In this document: positions 29,836 to 38,700 of the stretch, piece after piece
How positions within the stretch are numbered: the first letter of the stretch is position 1
Layout: the number at the start of each line of letters is the position of its first letter
NCBI RefSeq assembly: GCF_017742995.1
Contig: NZ_CP072425.1
Span: 930,001 to 994,000, forward strand
Length of the DNA stretch: 64,000 bases
Reading direction: 5' to 3'
From: Pseudoalteromonas viridis
Lineage (GTDB): Bacteria; Pseudomonadota; Gammaproteobacteria; Enterobacterales; Alteromonadaceae
Made by a program: the position numbers and the translations under genes
Notes under the pieces: generated by a model
What the model saw: the letters and a program-made list of their open reading frames with translations, nothing else
What the model was told of the DNA's origin: nothing
Database searches by the model: none

Positions 29836-31221
29836 TTAATGTTCATGTTCGTCGTGTGCCGCGTCGCTTTTGGCGATCCCCAGCCACACTAGCTTGCCTG
29901 GTACAATATCCAGCTCAAAGGTCTGTGACCATGCACCGGCTTCTAAATCGAATTTCTTGATCAGCTTATTCTCCGAGTCGCTGACAAATACCGCTTCTTC
30001 AGCCTGAGACAATGCCAGTGAGAAGCTTTGACCTTTGGCCAAGCTCTCGCTCACCATCACTTCGTGCTCAGCTTCCCAGTGGTGCTCACCATCATGCTCA
30101 TGAGCGGCAAAAACGCTTAGCTTACCTGCGCTATCCATAACGACAATGTGCTCGCCGCTGGCACTGAATCCATAGTAGTTGATGCTATAGCCATTAGTTA
30201 CTTGCCATTCCAGCGCTTCAAACTCAGCGTCATGCGCATCCAACACAAGCAACTGATCACCGGCTTTCGCAACATACTGGTCACTGTGATGATGACCTTT
30301 CAAAGAGCCCACGCGCTGACCTTCTGCAAAGCTCTCCGGGTTGGCGATTTTGCTTGCGCTGAAGGCCTGACCTTCCTGAGTGATCAAAGCCACCCCGTCT
30401 GTACAACCAAATACAATGGTTTCTTCATTCTGTGCACTGCCATGAAGACCAGGACAGCTAACATCAAAGACTTTGTCAGCATGGAAATGGTCGCCATGGG
30501 CATGGAACAAACCAATTTGTGCCGGCAAAGTGGACTCGCTGCTGCTGTCACGCAATGTGCTGATCAGGTACTCACCGCGTGCCTGGGCTGCGCCGTGCAT
30601 ATAAGTGCTGTACTCCCACACCGCCACCTCTTTGTTTGCACCGCTGATGTGCGACTCATTGAACATGGCCACTGACGCGTTTTGCTGAGTATCTTTGTCA
30701 CCATCGGAGAACACGGCGATGCCGCCTTCACTGACCGTCACATGAGTCGGTTTCACCGATTCAAGATGAAATGACACAGCGGCCGGTGCATCCTGATGCG
30801 CATGGAAATGGTCATCATGGGCTTCCTGGTATAAACCGCCGTCCAAAAACTCCACCATGCCGTTGGTACGCTGTACCGAAATCGCATAGCGATGATTTTC
30901 TGAGCCATATAAATAGTCAGGTGCGTAAGTCAGGCCAATCGAGCCAATCAGAGACTGATCTGCGGTTGAGTAAATATGCAGCACGTTGCTGTTAGCGCTG
31001 CTAACCACCAGACGACCTGCGACATCGGTTACGCCCTCATCGTGATCATGTTCATCATGATCGGCTTCTTTTTCAGATTCTGTCGCTTTCGCTTCTTCAG
31101 CCTTAGCTTCATCTGCGACTGCAGGCTGCGCCGTGCGCTCAACGTTGTGATCTGTACCACCACACGCAGACAACAAGATGGCTGATACGGCCGCTGCCAG
31201 GACCTTTGCTCTGAAAATCAT
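29836..31221 (-). CDS. AztD-like zinc-binding periplasmic lipoprotein (beta-propeller)
   Basis: A 461-residue protein from the ATG at 31221 (AAGG 8 nt upstream; the frame also runs 7 codons further up). Lipoprotein signal ends in AILLSACGG. The mature start is an acidic/His-rich segment (ADHDEHDHDEG), and further His clusters occur at HDDHFHAHQD and HAHGDHFHAD, plus a C-terminal HDEHEH. Repeating strands such as LVVSSANSNVLHIYS and YAISVQRTNGMVEFLDGG suggest a beta-propeller. This matches AztD, a periplasmic zinc metallochaperone that delivers zinc to the AztABC importer. No AztABC genes are near. A Zur-box-like operator overlaps its promoter, which supports the zinc role. Confidence 0.75.
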   Translation of the reverse strand: MIFRAKVLAAAVSAILLSACGGTDHNVERTAQPAVADEAKAEEAKATESEKEADHDEHDHDEGVTDVAGRLVVSSANSNVLHIYSTADQSLIGSIGLTYAPDYLYGSENHRYAISVQRTNGMVEFLDGGLYQEAHDDHFHAHQDAPAAVSFHLESVKPTHVTVSEGGIAVFSDGDKDTQQNASVAMFNESHISGANKEVAVWEYSTYMHGAAQARGEYLISTLRDSSSESTLPAQIGLFHAHGDHFHADKVFDVSCPGLHGSAQNEETIVFGCTDGVALITQEGQAFSASKIANPESFAEGQRVGSLKGHHHSDQYVAKAGDQLLVLDAHDAEFEALEWQVTNGYSINYYGFSASGEHIVVMDSAGKLSVFAAHEHDGEHHWEAEHEVMVSESLAKGQSFSLALSQAEEAVFVSDSENKLIKKFDLEAGAWSQTFELDIVPGKLVWLGIAKSDAAHDEHEH

Positions 31222-31240
31222 CAATACTACCTTAAATCTC

Positions 31241-31280
31241 AATGTTACATTATAACAGTATGGAAATGTTATAATATCAC
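31241..31280 (-). promoter_or_regulatory. Two Zur-box-like sites overlapping the AztD-like gene promoter
   Basis: Bases 31241-31259 match AATGTTATANTATAACATT at all but two informative positions, and 31263-31280 repeats GAAATGTTATAATAT, a strong left half with a poor right half. A TATAAT on the minus strand lies inside the first site (plus 31249-31254), so a bound Zur would block the promoter. Consensus is from memory of enterobacterial Zur sites. Confidence 0.7.
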
Positions 31281-31350
31281 AAAAAAGAACGCAAGCGTTG
31301 CTGGCAAGTTATTTAGCAAAAAAGCGATGGGGTGCAGGTAAGCGAAGATA

Positions 31351-31376
31351 AAAATGCGGCCTCTGATGAGGCCGCA
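31351..31376 (-). terminator. Terminator of the acylase-mbtH-NRPS-PKS operon
   Basis: TGCGGCCTC and GAGGCCGCA form a perfect 9-bp stem with loop TGAT; TTTTTATC follows on the minus strand. Confidence 0.9.
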
Positions 31377-31384
31377 GGAGGAAG

Positions 31385-34300
31385 TTAGTGAGATTGCAGC
31401 TGAGCCACCAGCTGTTCTTCAATCATAAAGGCCAGGTTGTCTATGGTTGGATCTTCAAAGAAAGCGGCCGGCTCCAGCTCAACGGCAAACATTTGTTTGG
31501 CCTTGGCCAGCATCTGGATCGCCACCAGCGAATCGCCGCCCAGCTCCAGCATGCTGTCGAAAATACCGATCTGCTCAAAACCCAGATACTCGGCCCACAG
31601 GGCAACCAGCTTATGCTCCAGCTCGCTCTCTGGCGCTTCGTATTCCACCGCCAATTCGGGGCGCGCATGGCCTTTGGGCTTGTTGAGTCGCGCCAGCAAT
31701 GCCTGCTCCGTGGCTCGCGTTGCCGCACACAATTGCGACCACTCGGTGCTGGCACAATAAACCTGCGGCAAATCCAGACTTAGTGCGGCATCAAGTAACT
31801 GGCACGCTTCTTTGTGACTCAGCCCCAGTCCATCGGCCAGCGTCATATTGGCCGTCATCCCGGTGTTTATCCAGGCATCCCAGTTCAGTACCTGCACGGT
31901 AAATGGGTGCTCCTGCTGTGCAACCGCGTCCAGATAACTGTTAGCGGCGCAGTAATCACTTTGCGCAAAGGCGCCCACTATGGAAGCCAGACAGGAACAC
32001 AGCACCATGCGCGTCAATGGCGTCTCGGCAAACAGCTGTAATAACGTCTGTGTACCCTGCACTTTGGCCACGGCGCTTTGTTGTGCCTGCTCCGCGGAGA
32101 TCTCATTGAGCAAGCCACCACCGGGCAAGCCCGCGGCATGGATCACCTGAGTCACGGGGCCCGTTTCTGCCTGTACTTCGTTAAGCGCCACCTGCATCTG
32201 TGTCAGATCAGTCACATCAGCGCTGATCACTTTCAGCCTGGCGCCGCTTTGCTGCAAAGCATGGAGTTGCTGATAGCGCGCACGTACCTTCTGCGGCTGT
32301 TGCTCATCTTCGCTCAGCTGTGCCCACTGCGCAGGCTCTGCCATTGACTGGCGCGTTTGCAGCACCAGGGTATGTCCCTGTCCGGCCAGGTGCTGAGCCA
32401 GCGTAAGGCCTATACCGCCTAATCCACCTGTGATTAACGTCACCTCAGGTGCAGCACTCGGCGTGGGCTGAGCGGTCACGGCAGTTTGCGTTAAAGTAAA
32501 ACAATGTGCACCGCGATAGGCAATTTCCCCTTCCCCCTGAGCCAAGTCAGCGACCAGACGATTGCTGAGTTTTTGGCTCGGGTTGTCTGCCATCTGCTGT
32601 GTCAGTGCCAGTACCTGACAGCTCTGTGCGCTCAGCTCCAAAGGTGCAACCCGCATGAGCCCTAACAGGGAGGCCTTTTGTGCACTGACCGCGTCATCGC
32701 CCAGCACATTAAATAGCTCAGTTGCGACGATACTCAGCGGACGCCCGCCAAGCGACATCAGCCACTGTACCACTGGCAGTAAGGTGCTATAGGCCAGCAC
32801 ATCGGTACTTTGTGATTGCATAAAGCGGGTGTCGATCACCTGATCAAACTCCCCCACCGCCGCACTCAGCTCACTCAGTTGCGCTGCATCTTGCAGGTTC
32901 AGGCGGTAAGTCTGTGCATCGATGGCTGAGAACGACTCGCCTTGCCAGATTTGAGTCAGCAGGGCGCCCGCCTCAGTTAACGCTGCGCTCAGCTGTGTGA
33001 CCAAAGGCACATCGGCTGCCAGCAGCAATACCCGTTTGCCAGCCAGTGACGCCACTTTTTGTGGCGCAACACATTGTTGCCATTGCGGAGCATAAAGCTG
33101 CGCACCTTGTTGAACCGCATTGTTAGTTACATTCGCTGCCGCTTTTGTCACGGCACCCGGTTCAACCCAGTACTCGGTATCCGCAAACACGTACTCGGGC
33201 AGCAGATTGGCCTGGCCATGTGGACGCTTTGTCAGTTGTGTAAAGTCAATCGCACAACCCAGCTGCCATAGCTTAGCTAAGGTTTTGGCAAACGGCGGTA
33301 ATGGTGCTTTAAGGTCACGTGCGTGAGACACGGAGTGCAATACGACCTTGTCTTCACTCACCGTTTGTTTGGCCAGTTTTTGCAGGGTGTCGCCCGGTCC
33401 GGCTTCAATCAACACATCGGTGTTCTCTGCCAGCACCTTCACACCGGCCACAAAGTTCACCGGCTGACGAATATGGTCCAGCCAGTACTGTGCTGAGCAG
33501 GCCTGCTCAGCCGTGATCCAGTCGCCTGTGACGTTAGACACAAACGGCACCTCTGGCGCGCGCAGCGGCGATACACTCAGTACCTGTTCCAGCGTATTGG
33601 CAAAGTCAGGTAAAACAGCTTCGGTCAGGTGACTGTGGAAAGCGTGTGAAACGTGCAGGCGGGTTGCGGCGATATCGGCCGCTTTCAGTTCACCCTGCAA
33701 GGCCTTGATCGCCTCGCGCGTGCCGGCAATCACGGTATTGGTCGGGCTGTTCAGCGCCGCAATGTCGAGCCCATCATTAAGATAAGGGGCAATGGTTTCA
33801 CCATCGGCCATGACAGAAAGCATGGTACCCGGCGCCATGTTTTGCAGTACTTCACCGCGTGCAGTCACAAGCTGAGTTGCCACCTCCAGGGTCATTACCC
33901 CAGCCAGACAAGCCGCCGCATATTCGCCAATGCTGTGACCCAGCATGGCACTGATGACCACGCCGTGCGCCTCGTAACATTTTGCCATGGCATAAGCGAC
34001 CACAAACAAAGCAGGTTGCGTAATGCGGGTCTGATTCAGTAGCTGATTGGCCGTCAGGATCTCGCTGTCTGCCGGACTAAAGACGCTGTGCAGCTCCTGC
34101 TGTAAGGTCTCCGGGAAATGCCCCATTACCTCATCGAAGGCGGCCTTAAATGTCGGTACTGCGCGCAGTAACGGCTGGGCCATGGTGACATACTGTGAGC
34201 CCTGCCCTGAGAACATCAATGCTACCCGAGGCGCGGCTGCTTTATCGCCCTGCGGCTCTCGCAGTAACTGCGCAATGGCCTGCTCGGCATTTTCTGCCAC

Positions 34301-35779
34301 ACAGGCATATCGCACCGCCAGCGCGCTGCGTTTATGCTGCAACTGGGCAGCCAGCTGGCCAAACTGCTCTGGCGAGCGCTGCAATGTGTCGGCCAGCGCC
34401 TGAGTCTGACGAACCAAAGCACTTTGACTGCTGGCGCTGATCGGCAGCATATGCCACGGCGCATCGCTGTTTTGCTCCGTGTCTTGCTGGCTGTATTCTT
34501 CGAGGATCACATGGGCGTTGGTGCCCCCCATGCCTAATGAACTCACCGCTGCACGACGAACGCCTTCACTATGCCAGGGTTTCAGCTCGGTATTAACGTA
34601 AAAGGGGCTGCTGGCAAAGTCGATTTTGCTGTTCAAAGGCTGGCTGTGCAGGCTGGGCGGTAATTCCTTATGACGCAGCGCCTGGACCGCCTTGATAAGG
34701 CCAGTCACCCCGGCTGCGGCATCAAGGTGGCCAAGATTAGTTTTGGCCGAGCCAATCGCACAGTATTGCTTTGTGTCACCGCCATAGGCCTGGCTCAGCG
34801 CGGCAATTTCAATCGGATCGCCCAGCTCAGTGCCGGTGCCGTGGGCTTCAATGTAGCCCACACTGTGCGGTTCAATGTCTGCAAACTCCAGTGCTGCCAT
34901 AATAGCATTGGCCTGGCCATTAACGCTCGGCGCGGTGTAGCCGACCTTGTCGCGGCCATCATTATTGATGGCAGAACCTTTGATCACCGCCAGAATAGGG
35001 TCGCCGTCTTCCTGTGCTTCTGCTAGGCGCTTTAATACCACAGCCGCACTGCCGCTGCCGATCAATATGCCATCGGCCTGCTCACCAAAAGCGCTCAACT
35101 GACCAGATGGCGACAAGCTGCCACCAGCCGGGGCATGATACCCCTGATCCTGCGTCAGATTAAGCCACACACCGCCTGCCAGGGCCGAGTCACACTCAAA
35201 GTTTTGCAGCGCCCGACACGCCATATGCACCGCAACCAGTGAGGTAGAACAAGCAGTCTGAACCGTGACGGCCGGACCTTTGAGGTCCAGCTCATAGCTC
35301 ACCCGGGTCGCCAGTGAGTCTTTGTCATTGCCGTTGGTCAGCGCCAGCAGGCTGGTAATATCGCGCTGCTGTCCCTGCAACAAGTTTTGCATCAGATAGG
35401 CGGGGACACCACACCCGGCATAAACGCCGGTCAGCTCACCCTGCGCCAGTCCGGCATGGGCCATGGCATGCCAGCAGGTTTGTAAAAAGTGACGCTGCTG
35501 AGGGTCTAGTTGCTCGGCCTCTTTTGGCGTGTAGCCAAAAAACTCAGCATCAAATTGCGCCAGTCCGTCAAATGGTATGCCACGCTTCACATAGTCCGGG
35601 TCGTTTAAGTCAGACTCGCTCACCCCGGCGCGGCGCAGCGCCTCGTCGTCATAACTTTGCACGGCGCAGCGGCCGGCGCGAATATTTTGCCACAAGGCAT
35701 CGACGTTATCCGCATCGGGGAAACGCCCGGCCATTCCTATGATGGCAATATCCAGTTCACTATAGTGCTGTTCTGACAT
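31385..35779 (-). CDS. Type I polyketide synthase module KS-AT-KR-ACP
   Basis: A 1464-residue single-module PKS. Ketosynthase about 10-425 with VQTACSTSLVAVH (Cys about 176), EAHGTGTELGDP and NLGHLDAAAG; acyltransferase about 525-825 with LGHSIGEYAA (Ser about 613) and HAFHS, which favours malonyl-CoA; ketoreductase about 900-1320 with TGGLGGIGLTLA (about 1118) and SDYCAANSYLDA; ACP about 1385-1450 with LELGGDSLVA (Ser about 1415). There is no dehydratase, enoylreductase or thioesterase, so it should add a beta-hydroxy C2 unit and pass it on. Directly downstream of the FAAL-NRPS (2 nt gap), it probably extends that protein's aminoacyl product into a statine-like unit and hands it to C1 of the large NRPS. 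The hand-over is inferred. Confidence 0.92.
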   Translation of the reverse strand: MSEQHYSELDIAIIGMAGRFPDADNVDALWQNIRAGRCAVQSYDDEALRRAGVSESDLNDPDYVKRGIPFDGLAQFDAEFFGYTPKEAEQLDPQQRHFLQTCWHAMAHAGLAQGELTGVYAGCGVPAYLMQNLLQGQQRDITSLLALTNGNDKDSLATRVSYELDLKGPAVTVQTACSTSLVAVHMACRALQNFECDSALAGGVWLNLTQDQGYHAPAGGSLSPSGQLSAFGEQADGILIGSGSAAVVLKRLAEAQEDGDPILAVIKGSAINNDGRDKVGYTAPSVNGQANAIMAALEFADIEPHSVGYIEAHGTGTELGDPIEIAALSQAYGGDTKQYCAIGSAKTNLGHLDAAAGVTGLIKAVQALRHKELPPSLHSQPLNSKIDFASSPFYVNTELKPWHSEGVRRAAVSSLGMGGTNAHVILEEYSQQDTEQNSDAPWHMLPISASSQSALVRQTQALADTLQRSPEQFGQLAAQLQHKRSALAVRYACVAENAEQAIAQLLREPQGDKAAAPRVALMFSGQGSQYVTMAQPLLRAVPTFKAAFDEVMGHFPETLQQELHSVFSPADSEILTANQLLNQTRITQPALFVVAYAMAKCYEAHGVVISAMLGHSIGEYAAACLAGVMTLEVATQLVTARGEVLQNMAPGTMLSVMADGETIAPYLNDGLDIAALNSPTNTVIAGTREAIKALQGELKAADIAATRLHVSHAFHSHLTEAVLPDFANTLEQVLSVSPLRAPEVPFVSNVTGDWITAEQACSAQYWLDHIRQPVNFVAGVKVLAENTDVLIEAGPGDTLQKLAKQTVSEDKVVLHSVSHARDLKAPLPPFAKTLAKLWQLGCAIDFTQLTKRPHGQANLLPEYVFADTEYWVEPGAVTKAAANVTNNAVQQGAQLYAPQWQQCVAPQKVASLAGKRVLLLAADVPLVTQLSAALTEAGALLTQIWQGESFSAIDAQTYRLNLQDAAQLSELSAAVGEFDQVIDTRFMQSQSTDVLAYSTLLPVVQWLMSLGGRPLSIVATELFNVLGDDAVSAQKASLLGLMRVAPLELSAQSCQVLALTQQMADNPSQKLSNRLVADLAQGEGEIAYRGAHCFTLTQTAVTAQPTPSAAPEVTLITGGLGGIGLTLAQHLAGQGHTLVLQTRQSMAEPAQWAQLSEDEQQPQKVRARYQQLHALQQSGARLKVISADVTDLTQMQVALNEVQAETGPVTQVIHAAGLPGGGLLNEISAEQAQQSAVAKVQGTQTLLQLFAETPLTRMVLCSCLASIVGAFAQSDYCAANSYLDAVAQQEHPFTVQVLNWDAWINTGMTANMTLADGLGLSHKEACQLLDAALSLDLPQVYCASTEWSQLCAATRATEQALLARLNKPKGHARPELAVEYEAPESELEHKLVALWAEYLGFEQIGIFDSMLELGGDSLVAIQMLAKAKQMFAVELEPAAFFEDPTIDNLAFMIEEQLVAQLQSH

Positions 35780-35781
35780 GA

Positions 35782-38700
35782 TTATGATTCTCTTACTTTA
35801 CGTTTACGGGCAGCGACGGCACCCATGCCGCGGCGCTGCCGGGCGCCACTCGGGGCGCTAGTTGTTTGTGACTGTGTTGTTTGTGACTGGTCCAGATACG
35901 CAGCCAGGCTGGCGATGCTGGGATAGGCGAATAAGTCGGTCAGCTGCAACTGGGCAAACTGCGGTTTTAAGTCGTCAAAGACCGCCATCAGCAACAGCGA
36001 ATGGCCTCCCAAATCGAAGAAGTTTGCATTGCGGTCAACCTGAGCGACCGCCAGATGCTTCATCCAGATTGTTTCCAGCGCCTGCTCTGTCTGATTGGTT
36101 GCCGTGCTGGCTACCGGCGCCTGCGCGGGCTGGACTTTTGGCAGTTGCTGACGCTCCAGCTTGCCGCTGGCATTAACAGGTAGCTGTGCAAGCACCACAA
36201 TCTGCGCCGGGACCATATAGTCGGGCAGCTGCTCGGTCAGCGCCCGCTTGAGCCTGAGTGCATAGTCCGGGTCATCATGGCGCTCGCTTTGTACATAGGC
36301 AATCAGGCTTAACGACTGTGCCTGCTGCTCGGTGATCACCACCGCCACATCCACGTCCGGCAGCTGCGTTAAGCGCGTTTCGATTTCACCCAGTTCAACC
36401 CGGAAACCGCGAATTTTAACCTGATGATCGCTGCGGCCATGATAATGCAGCGCGCCATTTTGCCAGCTAACCAGATCGCCACTGGCGTACATGCGCGCAC
36501 CATTATTCGCAAACGGATCGGCAATAAAGCAAGTGGCCGTCTGCGCCGGACGTTGCCAGTATCCGCGCGCGAGCAGCTCGCCGCCGATATAAAGTTCACC
36601 CACCTGGCCTTCGGCCACCGGCTGAAGGTTGCTGTCGAGCACATACAGGCGACGACCATTCAGGGCATGACCGAGCGGGACTTGCTCGCCCGCTGTCAGG
36701 GTGCGGCAATCATGAATAGCGGCCTCAACCACGATTTCTGTTGGTCCGTAAGTGTTGAGCAGACGCACCTCACCCAGACCTGCCGCGCGCCAGTCCGTAA
36801 TGCCCTGCTCTGACATGGCTTCACCACCCGAATGCACCTGGCGTAAATGGGGCAGTGACAATGGCGTGGTGGTTGCCATTCGCGCCCAGCTGGCGGCAAT
36901 GCTGCGCCAATAGGCGGCACTGAGATCCATCACGCTGATCTTGTGACGTTGTGCTTGCTGATACAGGGTGTCGGCATCCCACAGCGTATCGCCACGTAAC
37001 ACCACGGCAGCGCCCACAGCCCAGCTGGGGAACAGCTGCTCGACAAAGGCATCAAAGTTAATGGTGGCAAATTGCAGCACAACATCGGCGTGGCTGAGCG
37101 CAATAAACGCTTTTGCCGATTCGATGTAACAGGCCAGCGCCTGATGCTCAATCGCCACGCCCTTCGCCTGACCCGTCGAGCCAGAGGTATAGTTTAAATA
37201 GGCCAGTGAATGAGCATGATGCAACACCACAGGCGGAGTGCTGTGTTCATGATGTTCACTGAGTAAAGCAACCGGAGAAATACAGGGCACAGGTAAGGAG
37301 ATATCAGCCTGCTCACCCAGTATCGCAGCACAACCACTGTCGCTGACCATATGTACTAACTTCGCTTGCGGGAAGTTAGGATCTAACGGTAAGTAGGCGG
37401 CATTGGCCTTCAAACACGCCAACACCGAGGCCAGCATCAGGGGTTTACGGGCCTGCATGATCCCCACCACCTGATCTGACAGACCCTGAGCGACCAGACC
37501 ATGTGCGAGCCGGTTGGCCGTTTGCTCCAGCCACTCATAGCTATAGTGCTGGTCGTCAAAAATTACCGCCGTGGCATCCGGATTGCTGGCTGCATACTCG
37601 CTGATTGATGTGAGCCACTGTGCAGCGGGTGCCGACGCATCAGCGCCCGTTGCCGCCGGGATGTGTGCCAGTTCTGTGCCCAAAGACAGATTGCCAATGG
37701 CCTGCTGCGCCTGTTGTGGCAGCTGATTGAGTAGCTGCTGAAAAGCCGCAGACAATCGCGTTATGGTGCTGTGCTGATAGAGCGCCTGATTGTACTGTAG
37801 CTCAATGCTCAACTGGCCTTGCTCATCCAGTCGCGAATCTATACTGAGATCAAACTGCGCCTGCTGCTGCAGTGACTGCACATCATCTGTGGTGCAGTCG
37901 GCCAGCGTCAGTGCCTTAGCCACATCCTGCTCAAGGTGGTTAAACATCACCTGAAACAGCGGTGTCTGTCCCAGTGCGCGCTGTGGATTCAGCACTTCCA
38001 CCAGCTTTTCAAATGGATAGTCCTGATAACGCTGTGCCTCCAGCGCTGTGTGTTTGCACGCTTCGAGCAACTGGGTAAAACTTTGTTCCGGTGATACCGA
38101 GCCACGGATCACCTGAGTATTGATGAAAAAACCCACCAGCTTGTGCAGCTGTGCCAGATTGCGGTTGGCCACCGCCACGCCAATCTGTGGCTGACGTTTG
38201 CCACTGAGGCGATAAAACAGCACCTGCAAACTGCTTAGCAACAGCATAAACAAACTGGCATTTTGACCATGAGCCAGCTGTTGCAGCTTGTCGGTGTGCT
38301 TGTGATCCAGGGTAAAACGCATCACGCCCATGGGCGCTGCCAAATCGCTGCGTCGCGCTTGCTCAGGCACCAGTAACTCTTCATCACCCTGACCATCCAA
38401 CCTTTCCTGCCAGTAAGCCAGCTGCATCGCGGCGGCCTCTGAGGTCAGCCACTCCTGCTGCCACAGAGCAAAGTCACCATACTGGATGTCGCTGCTGTCG
38501 AGCGCGCCTTCCCCCTGCGTGTTGTAGTGATGCGAGATGGCATCCAGCAGCAAATCAAAGCTCCAGGCATCACTGGCAATGTGGTGCATAACCAGCACCA
38601 GGCGATATGTCTGTTCAGACTCACGGATCAACACAGCACGGAAATTTTCGCCGTCGCCCAGTGCAAACGGGGTTTCATAGCAAGTACGCTGCAAGGCATC

